DNA from: Amphibalanus amphitrite
Taxonomy: Eukaryota; Arthropoda; Thecostraca; Balanomorpha; Balanidae
NCBI RefSeq assembly: GCF_019059575.1
Contig: NW_024881506.1
Coordinates: forward strand, 1,054,001-1,118,000
Length of the DNA stretch: 64,000 nt
Reading direction: 5' to 3'
The translations under genes and the position numbers were made by a program. The stretch's first letter is position 1. Each line of letters starts with the position of its first letter. The notes beneath the pieces were generated by a model. The model saw only the letters and a list, made by a program, of their open reading frames with translations. It did not search any database and was not told where the DNA came from. This document shows positions 20,668 to 33,321 of this stretch, one piece after another.

Positions 20668-23600
20668 AGCGGCGAGGCAATATTGGCGAATGACGTGGGC
20701 TGTGCGGTCAGGGGCGCACGATCATACTGCCGACCGAAACCACAGAAATGCTAATCCAGGGATATGATGCGATTGGGATCAGTGCTGCATGATTTGGCCA
20801 ATCACGGGCGCGTGCCACGTTGTGAAAATATATCCGGCAAAAATGAGCCCCGGTTCAACGGAGCCCTGGTTGAACCAGGCCACTTTGGAATAGAAAGTTA
20901 AATTAGCGGAATTCAGCTGAAGTAAGCTGATCTAGCGACGCACAGTTCGAGTCCTGTTCTACTCCAAGCAGCCGGTTCGTGTAGACTCCTCCGTTGCGTG
21001 TCGTTTCCCAGATGACCGCCTATCTGGTACACCACTACACTGAGGTGACGGGCAGTGCTATTGTGTCGGCGATGACCAGCCGCTCTTCCCGAGATGACTG
21101 GTGCGAGCGCGTCGGGTAGCTGTTTTCTGGCCATTAACACATAACCGGCATACCACACGGCGGTAGATGATGGGGCTAGCGGAAAATCCAGCGCGCGGCA
21201 CGGGTCCACAGCACGATGGGTGGGACGGGGTGGGGCAGGTCGGGACAGCATTGTTTTGGGTAGACTGCGACTGGACGCATTTACCCGCGCCCAGGTGGGG
21301 GGGGGGGATTTTTTGCCCCCCCCCTCTAGACTTTTCGATATATCTCCAGAACCGCTGCGCCGATCGTCACCAAACTTTCAGTACCCTCCCGGGCATCAAT
21401 TTTACACATTGTGACCAATTTTTTTCCAACGGCCATGATAGGTTATCCGCAAATGACGTCAGAGTGACGTCATGTTCTGCCGTTTTCGCCCCCCCCCCCC
21501 AAAAAAAAAGGTTTCGCGGGAAGAGCTTTCAGGCCTATAGCTTTGAAGATACAGAAAAACGTTCTCGACATAAAAAATGTAGAATTATTAGGGCTACAAA
21601 ACTGCTATCTCGCAATTTTGAATTTTGAAAGAAAGCGCGGTTTTAAGGCTCATGATTAATGATTATATAGATAAATGCAATGAAAACCCTAAGCCTCATG
21701 CTAATAATTGTATTCAAAATAGGGCCAAGAAAATGAGATTTCTTTTCTCAAATCTCATTTTCTTGGCCCTATTTTGAATACAATTATTAGCATGAGGCTT
21801 AGGGTTTTCATTGAATTTTGAATTTGTCGAATTTTGACCCCCCCCCCTAAAAAAATGAATATAATTGCCGACAAATCCAAAAAGTTTTTCGATTTTCGAA
21901 AACCGAATATATGTGATAGTCCCTACCAATTTCTATTCACATATCAAATTTTAGATCGATAACTCTTTTTTTGCCAAGTTATAGCGAAAAATCTGTTCAA
22001 AATCAATGACGTTTAATTTTTAAACTCAATTTTTAGCGATTCTAGACCACGTAGCGCAAAACAAAGGCCACCATTAGACTCGCCGTGACGAGCTGCATCG
22101 ATTTGATACCCATTTTATGCAAAAATATCAACTTTAAAATTTGACCTTTTTTGACCTGACATTGACCTGACCTCCACCAGGAAGTGACCTAAACCGTTCC
22201 TGATGTTCTTATAACCAACACCATTGAGTTTGAAATGAAAAATTGGCCATAAAACATGCATCACACAGCCCTAGTGAAATTGGGTTAATGTGCTGACCCT
22301 TCAGGTGACCTGACCTGTGACCTGACCTGGTATTATCAGTGACCTCTAATAGCGACGTATGTACTAAGCAACTGACACCCTATCGCTGATTTTCGATAAA
22401 ATGCGCTTTACTCGATGTTGTAGGCTGTAGCGCATTCCCTAGAAGACCCGTGAACGGCAAAACATTTTATCTTTGACCTGACCTGTGACGTCATCGGTGA
22501 CCCTGAGGTCAATGAAATTGAAGTTCCTCCGACAAATTTGACAGGGCTTCCGAACGCCGTTTGAATTTTTCGGACCCGTTCAGTAGTTTCGGAGATACGG
22601 GGGGGGCAAAAATAGCCCCCCCCCCCCCACCAGGTCGCGGCCCGGACGGGGGATTCCGGTTGAAGCGCAGTCACGTGACCTGCGATATCTCGGTGCGCTC
22701 TAAGCGGAAGGGGTGTGCCCTTATAGGTTCGCGTATTTTCCAGTCAAAATATACATATTCGTAATGCTTTTTCAATTCTCTGTCCATCGACGATTGAAAT
22801 TATTTGCAATCGTTACGACACAAATAAATAGGCTCAAAAGTTAACGAACCTATAAGGGCACACCCCTTCCGCTTAGAGCGCACCGAGATATCGCAGGTCA
22901 CGTGACTGCGCTTCAACCGGAATCCCCCGTCCGGGCCGCGACCTGGTGGGGGGGGGGGGGCTATTTTTGCCCCCCCCCCCCCGTATCTCCGAAACTACTG
23001 AACGGGTCCGAAAAATTCAAACGGCGTTCGGAAGCCCTGTCAAATTTGTCGGAGGAACTTCAATTTCATTGACCTCAGGGTCACCGATGACGTCACAGGT
23101 CAGGTCAAAGATAAAATGTTTTGCCGTTCACGGGTCTTCTAGGGAATGCGCTACAGCCTACAACATCGAGTAAAGCGCATTTTATCGAAAATCAGCGATA
23201 GGGCGTCAGTTGCTTAGTACATACGTCGCTATTAGAGGTCACTGATAATACCAGGTCAGGTCACAGGTCAGGTCACCTGAAGGGTCAGCACATTAACCCA
23301 ATTTCACTAGGGCTGTGTGATGCATGTTTTATGGCCAATTTTTCATTTCAAACTCAATGGTGTTGGTTATAAGAACATCAGGAACGGTTTAGGTCACTTC
23401 CTGGTGGAGGTCAGGTCAATGTCAGGTCAAAAAAGGTCAAATTTTAAAGTTGATATTTTTGCATAAAATGGGTATCAAATCGATGCAGCTCGTCACGGCG
23501 AGTCTAATGGTGGCCTTTGTTTTGCGCTACGTGGTCTAGAATCGCTAAAAATTGAGTTTAAAAATTAAACGTCATTGATTTTGAACAGATTTTTCGCTAT

Positions 23601-24521
23601 AACTTGGCAAAAAAAGAGTTATCGATCTAAAATTTGATATGTGAATAGAAATTGGTAGGGACTATCACATATATTCGGTTTTCGAAAATCGAAAAACTTT
23701 TTGGATTTGTCGGCAATTATATTCATTTTTTTAGGGGGGGGGGGTCAAAATTCGACAAATTCAAAATTCAATGAAAACCCTAAGCCTCATGCTAATAATT
23801 GTATTCAAAATAGGGCCAAGAAAATGAGATTTGAGAAAAGAAATCTCATTTTCTTGGCCCTATTTTGAATACAATTATTAGCATGAGGCTTAGGGTTTTC
23901 ATTGCATTTATCTATATAATCATTAATCATGAGCCTTAAAACCGCGCTTTCTTTCAAAATTCAAAATTGCGAGATAGCAGTTTTGTAGCCCTAATAATTC
24001 TACATTTTTTATGTCGAGAACGTTTTTCTGTATCTTCAAAGCTATAGGCCTGAAAGCTCTTCCCGCGAAACCTTTTTTTTTGGGGGGGGGCGAAAACGGC
24101 AGAACATGACGTCACTCTGACGTCATTTGCGGATAACCTATCATGGCCGTTGGAAAAAAATTGGTCACAATGTGTAAAATTGATGCCCGGGAGGGTACTG
24201 AAAGTTTGGTGACGATCGGCGCAGCGGTTCTGGAGATATATCGAAAAGTCTAGAGGGGGGGGGGGGGGCAAAAAATCCCCCCCCACCTGGGCGCGGGTAA
24301 ATGCGTCCAGTCGCAGTCTACCCAAAACAATGCTGTCCCGACCTGCCCCACCCCGTCCCACCCATCGTGCTGTGGACCCGTGCCGCGCGCTGGATTTTCC
24401 GCTAGCCCCATCATCTACCGCCGTGTGGTATGCCGGTTATGTGTTAATGGCCAGAAAACAGCTACCCGACGCGCTCGCACCAGTCATCTCGGGAAGAGCG
24501 GCTGGTCATCGCCGACACAAT
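20355..24521. mobile_element. Palindrome P of unit 1, main part
   Basis: The right arm (20355-22731), a 113-bp central spacer (22732-22844) and the inner left arm (22845-24521) form a near-perfect palindrome of about 4.2 kb. The remaining outer arm piece is at 10927-11464, separated by the inversion. The right end, GACACAAT (24514-24521), is the reverse complement of the ATTGTGTC that ends the other piece. The spacer is in the opposite orientation to unit 2, which independently supports inversion of this whole block. Each arm contains a perfect 64-bp hairpin, a G/C homopolymer snapback and GGTCA clusters. Confidence 0.88.
21678..21813. repeat. Perfect 64-bp-stem hairpin in P
   Basis: Arms 21678-21741 and 21750-21813 are exact reverse complements around an 8-nt loop. 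Equivalent hairpins lie near 23776-23911, 28437-28572 (one mismatch) and 32182-32317. RNA across this would form a long double-stranded stem. Confidence 0.9.
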
Positions 24522-25074
24522 CAGTGGCGGATCCTGGGGGGGGTCCACGGGGTCATGACCCCCCCCAAAAGGTCTGAGAGGGTCATTTGACCCCCCCCAA
24601 AAGCCGAAGACCTAAATGCGCTATAGACGCCGTCTTGCATGCTCAAAATCACATGTCAAACACTTCTGAGCTAATACCTTTGTTTTTCTGGATCGTGTTG
24701 CGTGAAAAGGCGTATTGAAGGCCAGAATCTTACTCATTTTTGTCTCAACCGTGCGAGCACCAGGGGATGATCCAGGAAAACTCCAAGGGGATGGTCATGA
24801 ATTTAATTCGTGGTGCCCCTACCTATACGCAAAATTAAAAACTCAACGGATTTCGGCCACTTAATTTTGGTGATGTCCTATTTCCATTTTTTTATTTTGT
24901 TTGTTTTATTTTTAGTGCCCCTGGGCCCTGGCAGGTCAAAATCACGTCGGAGGCGAAAGAAATTCACGGGAATCCCAAAAATCACGTCAGGACATTCAGG
25001 GCACTCTGACCAGCCTGACAGCTAGGGCCCTTCTTACTTCCTGGGGCCTCCAGTGAATAACCGCTAGTGTCTGT

Positions 25075-25445
25075 GTCGGCCCCTCTGACTCCTCAGTAGG
25101 TAGGAGGCCCTCTGTAGAGGAGACCCTCTGTGGAAAGGAGACCGCCTGAATGCAGAAGGCCCTCTGAAGAGAGGAGACCCGCTGTAGAGAGAAGGCCCTC
25201 TGAAGAAAGGAGGCTCTCTGTAGAGAAGAGGCCCTCTGAAGAGAGGAAGCCCTTTGCAGAGATGAGGTCCTCTGGCTCTTTGAAGAGAGGAGGTCCTCTG
25301 TAAAGGAGGCCCTCTGAAAGGGAGAGACCCTCAGTAGAGAGGAAGCCCTCTGTAGAGAGGAAGCCTTCTGTAGTTAAGAGGCCCTGTGAAAAGAGGAGGC
25401 CCGCAGTAGAGATCGGTGGTCCTCTGTAGAGAGGAGACCCCCTCT
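25075..25445. repeat. Minisatellite in E (about 18-20 bp)
   Basis: Degenerate repeats of GAGGCCCTCTGAAGAGAG-type units, roughly eighteen copies. Non-coding. Confidence 0.8.
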
Positions 25446-25448
25446 GTG

Positions 25449-25930
25449 TTTTGACAAATGTTTTTGCAAATTTTTCGCGGCGCTTCGCGCCGCCGATTCA
25501 TGTACATACGTACAGGTCAATATGAAATCGTGACTGTAATTACATAAACCAACCGTGTCAAATTGAATCAGAATTCATATGTGTACTGTGAAGAAACTCC
25601 GGCTTGTACTGCCATGCTAAAAGGGTGGTAAAATTTGTGTTTTGGAGCGGAGCTGTGTTTTGACACATTCTTTTGCAAATGTTCTCGGCGCTTCGCGCCG
25701 CCGATTTATACACCAATCAATAAGAGAGATCGTGACTGTAATAACACCAACCGTGTCAAATTGAATCGGAATTCATATGTGCACTGTGAAGGAACTCCGG
25801 CTTGTACTAGCATGCTAAAAGGGTTGTAATATTTGTGTTTTAGAGCTGTGTTTTGACAACTTTTTTCAAATTTTTGCGGCGCTTCGCGCCGCCGATTCAT
25901 ACACAGGTCAATAAGAGAGATCGTGACTGT
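25449..25930. repeat. About 200-bp tandem repeat in E
   Basis: Three copies start near 25449, 25652 and 25850 (the last partial). Each begins TGTTTTGACA and contains the hairpin CGGCGCTTCGCGCCG. Non-coding. Confidence 0.85.
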
Positions 25931-26394
25931 ATGCTACTAATGCATTGGGCATTAGACTAATGCATAAGTGAGGTAACTATATCTACTACTTCTGGGTTTT
26001 TAAGTCGGTCGATCCGCCCCCCCCCCCCCAGTAAAAAAATCCGTGGCGACGCTCCTCTATAGGTGGGTTTCACTAACTAAAACTACTGAGCCGAGTGACT
26101 TACGATAAAACTTCAACTCAGAAACGACGAAGATCAAATGTCATTGGATCTCGACATACTCGCTCCCTACCCCCCCCCCCCCCCCGGTCGTCAGAATTCA
26201 TTCATCAGACCTGGCATGTCGGCCGACTGGTGACCCCCCCCAAAACGTTCCCCTAGATCCGCCCTTGAACATATGTACACTACGCGATCGGGCACAGCTC
26301 GTCACTACAGGCCGCTCGACGGCCGGTGACTTAGCGCCGACAGCTGGGGACTGTGTGTGGGGGGGGGGCGGCCCCCGGCCCCCGCACTCCGCCC

Positions 26395-26790
26395 GGCCAA
26401 CTCGGGAGTGTGGGACGGCCACTCTGCGCGGCCAACTCGGGAGTGTGGCACGGCCACTCTGCGCGGCCAACTCGGGAGTGTGGCACGGCCACTCTGCGCG
26501 GCCACAACTCGGGAGTGTGGGACGATTACTCCGCGCGGCCAACTTAGGAGTGTGGGACGGCCACTCTGCGCGGCCAACTCGGGAATGTGGGACGGCCATA
26601 TGCGCGGCCAACTCGGGAGTGTGGGACGGCCACTCTGCGCGGCAAACTCAGGAGTGTGAGAGGAGTGGCCGTCCCCGCACTCCGCCCGGCAAACTCGGGA
26701 GAGTTCACACTTCACACTCCACCCAGCTAACTCGAGAGCTCACACTCCGCCCGGCCAACTCGGGAGTGTGGTCGGAGTGGCTAGTCTCAT
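26395..26790. repeat. 35-bp minisatellite between the units
   Basis: About eight to ten copies of a 35-bp unit containing GGCCAACTCGGGAGTGTGG, degrading towards the right. It shares its period, but not its sequence, with the arrays at 10797 and 26925. Confidence 0.85.
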
Positions 26791-26924
26791 CCACCTGCAC
26801 CTGGTCGCACTGCGTGGGTAACTACTAACTCCAACGGACCGTTCTCAGTTCAGAGCGAAGGATAAGTCTACGCCAATATTTTCTTTTGTCGTAGATCATA
26901 GAAAAACTTAGGGCTTCCTGCATG

Positions 26925-27115
26925 TCCAGGACAGCCAGTCAGCCGGCCAGCTGCAGCTGTCCAGGACAGCCGGTGAGCCGGCCAGCTGCAGCTGTCCAGG
27001 ACAGCCGGTGAGCCGGCCAGCTGCAGCTGTCCAGGACAGCCAGTGAGCCGGCCAGCTGCAGCTGTCCAGGACAGCCGGTCAGCGGGCCAGCTGCAGCTGT
27101 CCAGCACAGCCCCAG
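26925..27115. repeat. 35-bp minisatellite at the start of unit 2
   Basis: About five copies of the same unit as at 10797, running into P at CCAGTTCTTG. Its left flank is unrelated to that of the unit 1 array, so the duplication boundary lies at or in the array. Confidence 0.88.
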
Positions 27116-29821
27116 CCAGTTCTTGAGGCCGGCTACATGTCTGTCTCTGCATGACACACAACCGTACGCAGAAAACTTTTCCCAGAGTCTATGCACAGTG
27201 TTCTGCATTCCCTCATAAGTGTATGTACAGGCATATCTTTCTAGTTGAGGTTTATTTGCCATTGGGTCTACAGTGCAGGGAGGCTGGCGCCGCAACCAGT
27301 TCTTGCATTTGGAATCCCTAATGCTCTCTGAATGATAAATGCGGTATCGCCACATAGCCGTGAGTATTTGGCCGGCGTACCGGCGCCGTGGCATGCCATT
27401 GGCTCTGCTCAGCCACGGAATATCCAGCACAGCGGCGAGGCAATATTGGCGAATGACGTGGGCTGTGCGGTCAGGGGCGCACGATCATACTGCCGACCGA
27501 AACCACAGAAATGCTAATCCAGGGATATGATGCGATTGGGATCAGTGCTGCATGATTTGGCCAATCACGGGCGCGTGCCACGTTGTGAAAATATATCCGG
27601 CAAAAATGAGCCCCGGTTCAACGGAGCCCTGGTTGAACCAGGCCACTTTGGAATAGAAAGTTAAATTAGTGGAATTCAGCTGAAGTAAGCTGATCTAGCG
27701 ACGCACAGTTCGAGTCCTGTTCTACTCCAAGCAGCCGGTTCGTGTAGACTCCTCCGTTGCGTGTCGTTTCCCAGATGACCGCCTATCTGGTACACCACTA
27801 CACTGAGGTGACGGGCAGTGCTATTGTGTCGGCGATGACCAGCCGCTCTTCCCGAGATGACTGGTGCGAGCGCGTCGGGTAGCTGTTTTCTGGCCATTAA
27901 CACATAACCGGCATACCACACGGCGGTAGATGATGGGGCTAGCGGAAAATCCAGCGCGCGGCACGGGTCCACAGCACGATGGGTGGGACGGGGTGGGGCA
28001 GGTCGGGACAGCATTGTTTTGGGTAGACTGCGACTGGACGCATTTACCCGCGCCCAGGTGGGGGGGGGGATTTTTTGCCCCCCCCTCTAGACTTTTCGAT
28101 ATATCTCCAGAACCGCTGCGCCGATCGTCACCAAACTTTCAGTACCCTCCCGGGCATCAATTTTACACATTGTGACCAATTTTTTTCCAACGGCCATGAT
28201 AGGTTATCCGCAAATGACGTCAGAGTGACGTCATGTTCTGCCGTTTTCGCCCCCCCCCCAAAAAAAAAAGGTTTCGCGGGAAGAGCTTTCAGGCCTATAG
28301 CTTTGAAGATACAGAAAAACGTTCTCGACATAAAAAATGTAGAATTATTAGGGCTACAAAACTGCTATCTCGCAATTTTGAATTTTGAAAGAAAGCGCGG
28401 TTTTAAGGCTCATGATTAATGATTATATAGATAAATGCAATGAAAACCCTAAGCCTCATGCTAATAATTGTATTCAAAATAGGGCCAAGAAAATGAGATT
28501 TCTTTTCTCAAATCTCATTTTCTTGACCCTATTTTGAATACAATTATTAGCATGAGGCTTAGGGTTTTCATTGAATTTTGAATTTGTCGAATTTTGACCC
28601 CCCCCCCCTAAAAAAATGAATATAATTGCCGACAAATCCAAAAAGTTTTTCGATTTTCGAAAACCGAATATATGTGATAGTCCCTACCAATTTCTATTCA
28701 CATATCAAATTTTAGATCGATAACTCTTTTTTTGCCAAGTTATAGCGAAAAATCTGTTCAAAATCAATGACGTTTAATTTTTAAACTCAATTTTTAGCGA
28801 TTCTAGACCACGTAGCGCAAAACAAAGGCCACCATTAGACTCGCCGTGACGAGCTGCATCGATTTGATACCCATTTTATGCAAAAATATCAACTTTAAAA
28901 TTTGACCTTTTTTGACCTGACATTGACCTGACCTCCACCAGGAAGTGACCTAAACCGTTCCTGATGTTCTTATAACCAACACCATTGAGTTTGAAATGAA
29001 AAATTGGCCATAAAACATGCATCACACAGCCCTAGTGAAATTGGGTTAATGTGCTGACCCTTCAGGTGACCTGACCTGTGACCTGACCTGGTATTATCAG
29101 TGACCTCTAATAGCGACGTATGTACACTCGGGGGCAGATTGATGTTCCACAACTCTTTATCCACCGGGTTCCTATGGCTCAGCATTGGCAGCAGCCGCCT
29201 GGTACCGGTAGACTGTGCCGCTTCACTTACTTGTCAAGCGGCACAGCCTACCCACACCGTATGCCACCGGTCTGGGTCGGTGGCTGGAAGGCGATGTGGG
29301 CCGCCTGTGACGTCAGCGCAGCGGCGAGGGCCGAGCCCGGAGGCATGGCTCGGGTCGGCGCGGCGCGGCGGCTGGCGAGGGCTGGGGAGTGAGGTGGGGT
29401 GGGAGCACGGACCATCGCGCGGCTGAGCGAGTGTAGTTAGCTTTCGCGTCTCAAGGCGCCAATTATTCTACCCAACAATTGTGCTAAAGCAGAACTTAAA
29501 ATGTCCTATCCCCAAGACAGCGCCTATCATCATACTTGCCATGCACATTACGGCACACTTAAACGTGGCATTGGGACAGCCGATAGAATTTATATCACAC
29601 GTGCATCGAGGTGCGGAGCTACATTTTTTTTTTTTTTAACAGATGAGTATTAAGGCCTTGATTGAGCTCATTGATGTCTATTATTTCGCACAGCTATCGT
29701 CCAGAGACGTGGGAACTGGGGTTTTTGGATAGCGCGGCGTCCCAACTTTAAGCAACTCTTACTGTTCCTCTAATGTGTGGTCGCAGCCACCAATAGCAAA
29801 CCGTTCCATCTAGGAACAAAT

Positions 29822-29907
29822 AAGTCACGCACCCGGGACGGTTCGAACCGGGTTTCTCCAACCGGTCACCCTACGACGTTAGCGTGTATCCACTGAGCTG
29901 CCGAAAC
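29822..29907 (-). ncRNA. tRNA-like sequence in D, left
   Basis: On the minus strand it carries an A-box-like GCAGCTCAGTGG and a B-box GGTTCGAACC at tRNA-like spacing. Stems do not pair fully, so it is a tRNA-derived (SINE-like) relic rather than a working tRNA. It is divergent from the one at 30008. Confidence 0.45.
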
Positions 29908-30007
29908 CAGCGACCACCCGCCGCGGTCAAACGCGATCAAATGTCACAATACTGTCGTTGGCGGTCAGCGGGTGAATGTAGTTTTGTTTTGTGCAGACGA
30001 GGACCAT

Positions 30008-30090
30008 TCTCGGTAGCTCAGTGGATGAACGCTCGTGTCGTGAATTGGCCGGTGGGAGAAGCCCGGTTCGAACCCCCCTGAGTGGCCGAC
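30008..30090 (+). ncRNA. tRNA-like sequence in D, right
   Basis: A-box-like GTAGCTCAGTGG and B-box GGTTCGAACC, with a 5-bp CTCGG/CTGAG acceptor-like pairing but a poor T stem. It is roughly 75% similar to its inverted partner at 29822. It could serve as a Pol III promoter. Confidence 0.45.
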
Positions 30091-33000
30091 TTTTTGGCTC
30101 CTAGTTGCAACGGTTTGCTATTGGGGGCTGCGACCACATATTAGAGCAACAGTAATAATCGCTTTAAATTGGGGCGTTGGCTGCGGCACTACTCATAACC
30201 CCCAGTTCCCACGTCTCTGGATGATTGCCGTGCGAAACAATAGACACCAATCTGCTCAATCAAGGCCTTAATACTGATATGTTATACAAAATATAGCTCC
30301 GCAGCTCGATGCACGAGTGACATAAGTTCTATCGGCTGTCCCATTGCCACGCGTGCATTGCAAGTATGATGATAGGCGCTGTCTTGGGGATAGGACATTT
30401 TAACAACTGCTTTAGCACAATTATTAGGTAGAATAATTGGCGCCTTGAGACGCGAAAGTTAGCTACACTCGCGTCAGCAGCGCGATGTCCGTGCTCCCAC
30501 CCCACCTCACTCTCCAGCCCTCGCCAGCCGCCGCGCCGCGACGACCCGAGCCATGCCTCCGGGCTCGGCACTCACCGCTGCGCTGACGTCACAGGCGGCC
30601 CACATCGCCTTCCAGCCACCGACCCAGACCGGTGGCATACGGTGTGGGTAGGCTGTGCCGCTTGACAAGTAAGTGAAGCGGCACAGTCTACCGGTACCAG
30701 GCGGCTGCTGCCAATGCTGAGCCATAGGAACCCGGTGGATAAAGAGTTGTAGAACATCAATCTGCCCCCGAGTGTACTAAGCAACTGACGCCCTATCGCT
30801 GATTTTCGATAAAATGCGCTTTACTCGATGTTGTAGGCTGTAGCGCATTCCCTAGAAGACCCGTGAACGGCAAAACATTTTATCTTTGACCTGACCTGTG
30901 ACGTCATCGGTGACCCTGAGGTCAATGAAATTGAAGTTCCTCCGACAAATTTGACAGGGCTTCCGAACGCCGTTTGAATTTTTCGGACCCGTTCAGTAGT
31001 TTCGGAGATACGGGGGGGGGGCAAAAATAGCCCCCCCCCCCCCACCAGGTCGCGGCCCGGACGGGGGATTCCGGTTGAAGCGCAGTCACGTGACCTGCGA
31101 TATCTCGGTGCGCTCTAAGCGGAAGGGGTGTGCCCTTATAGGTTCGTTAACTTTTGAGCCTATTTATTTGTGTCGTAACGATTGCAAATAATTTCAATCG
31201 TCGATGGACAGAGAATTGAAAAAGCATTACGAATATGTATATTTTGACTGGAAAATACGCGAACCTATAAGGGCACACCCCTTCCGCTTAGAGCGCACCG
31301 AGATATCGCAGGTCACGTGACTGCGCTTCAACCGGAATCCCCCGTCCGGGCCGCGACCTGGTGGGGGGGGGGGGCTATTTTTGCCCCCCCCCCGTATCTC
31401 CGAAACTACTGAACGGGTCCGAAAAATTCAAACGGCGTTCGGAAGCCCTGTCAAATTTGTCGGAGGAACTTCAATTTCATTGACCTCAGGGTCACCGATG
31501 ACGTCACAGGTCAGGTCAAAGATAAAATGTTTTGCCGTTCACGGGTCTTCTAGGGAATGCGCTACAGCCTACAACATCGAGTAAAGCGCATTTTATCGAA
31601 AATCAGCGATAGGGCGTCAGTTGCTTAGTACATACGTCGCTATTAGAGGTCACTGATAATACCAGGTCAGGTCACAGGTCAGGTCACCTGAAGGGTCAGC
31701 ACATTAACCCAATTTCACTAGGGCTGTGTGATGCATGTTTTATGGCCAATTTTTCATTTCAAACTCAATGGTGTTGGTTATAAGAACATCAGGAACGGTT
31801 TAGGTCACTTCCTGGTGGAGGTCAGGTCAATGTCAGGTCAAAAAAGGTCAAATTTTAAAGTTGATATTTTTGCATAAAATGGGTATCAAATCGATGCAGC
31901 TCGTCACGGCGAGTCTAATGGTGGCCTTTGTTTTGCGCTACGTGGTCTAGAATCGCTAAAAATTGAGTTTAAAAATTAAACGTCATTGATTTTGAACAGA
32001 TTTTTCGCTATAACTTGGCAAAAAAAGAGTTATCGATCTAAAATTTGATATGTGAATAGAAATTGGTAGGGACTATCACATATATTCGGTTTTCGAAAAT
32101 CGAAAAACTTTTTGGATTTGTCGGCAATTATATTCATTTTTTTAGGGGGGGGGGGGTCAAAATTCGACAAATTCAAAATTCAATGAAAACCCTAAGCCTC
32201 ATGCTAATAATTGTATTCAAAATAGGGCCAAGAAAATGAGATTTGAGAAAAGAAATCTCATTTTCTTGGCCCTATTTTGAATACAATTATTAGCATGAGG
32301 CTTAGGGTTTTCATTGCATTTATCTATATAATCATTAATCATGAGCCTTAAAACCGCGCTTTCTTTCAAAATTCAAAATTGCGAGATAGCAGTTTTGTAG
32401 CCCTAATAATTCTACATTTTTTATGTCGAGAACGTTTTTCTGTATCTTCAAAGCTATAGGCCTGAAAGCTCTTCCCGCGAAACCTTTTTTTGGGGGGGGC
32501 GAAAACGGCAGAACATGACGTCACTCTGACGTCATTTGCGGATAACCTATCATGGCCGTTGGAAAAAAATTGGTCACAATGTGTAAAATTGATGCCCGGG
32601 AGGGTACTGAAAGTTTGGTGACGATCGGCGCAGCGGTTCTGGAGATATATCGAAAAGTCTAGAGGGGGGGGGCAAAAAATCCCCCCCCCCCCACCTGGGC
32701 GCGGGTAAATGCGTCCAGTCGCAGTCTACCCAAAACAATGCTGTCCCGACCTGCCCCACCCCGTCCCACCCATCGTGCTGTGGACCCGTGCCGCGCGCTG
32801 GATTTTCCGCTAGCCCCATCATCTACCGCCGTGTGGGATGCCGGTTATGTGTTAATGGCCAGAAAACAGCTACCCGACGCGCTCGCACCAGTCATCTCGG
32901 GAAGAGCGGCTGGTCATCGCCGACACAATAGCACTGCCCGTCACCTCAGTGTAGTGGTGTACCAGATAGGCGGTCATCTGGGAAACGACACGCAACGGAG

Positions 33001-33321
33001 GAGTCTACACGAACCGGCTGCTTGGAGTAGAACAGGACTCGAACTGTGCGTCGCTAGATCAGCTTACTTCAGCTGAATTCCGCTAATTTAACTTTCTATT
33101 CCAAAGTGGCCTGGTTCAACCAGGGCTCCGTTGAACCGGGGCTCATTTTTGCCGGATATATTTTCACAACGTGGCACGCGCCCGTGATTGGCCAAATCAT
33201 GCAGCACTGATCCCAATCGCATCATATCCCTGGATTAGCATTTCTGTGGTTTCGGTCGGCAGTATGATCGTGCGCCCCTGACCGCACAGCCCACGTCATT
33301 CGCCAATATTGCCTCGCCGCT

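Larger units (their letters stand above)
24522..26267 (+). mobile_element. hAT-type non-autonomous element E
   Basis: 1746 bp with ends CAGTGGCGGATCCTGG and, inverted, CAAGGGCGGATCTAGG, closely related to element B. It starts exactly at GACACAAT (end of P). The right flank (AACATATG) does not match, so the element sits at a rearrangement breakpoint. Its interior is mostly minisatellites. No transposase. Confidence 0.72.
29125..30774. mobile_element. Palindromic element D nested in P
   Basis: 1650 bp with inverted ends CACTCGGGGGCAGATTGATG, flanked by TA (29123-29124 and 30775-30776). The uninterrupted site in unit 1 reads GACGTATGTACTAAGC (near 22356), confirming insertion after or independently of the duplication. 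A TA duplication fits Tc1/mariner-type elements, although GTAC is equally consistent because the ends are palindromic. It has no transposase. The outer arms are nearly identical while the inner arms are visibly more diverged. Confidence 0.88.

Noticed and set aside
26265-26828. 187-codon frame and its antisense partner over the 35-bp array
   Set aside because: A 35-bp unit cycles through frames and is open by composition; no domain and no splice or start context.
29822-30090. Functional tRNA genes
   Set aside because: A and B boxes are present, but the acceptor and T stems do not pair well enough; kept only as tRNA-like relics.
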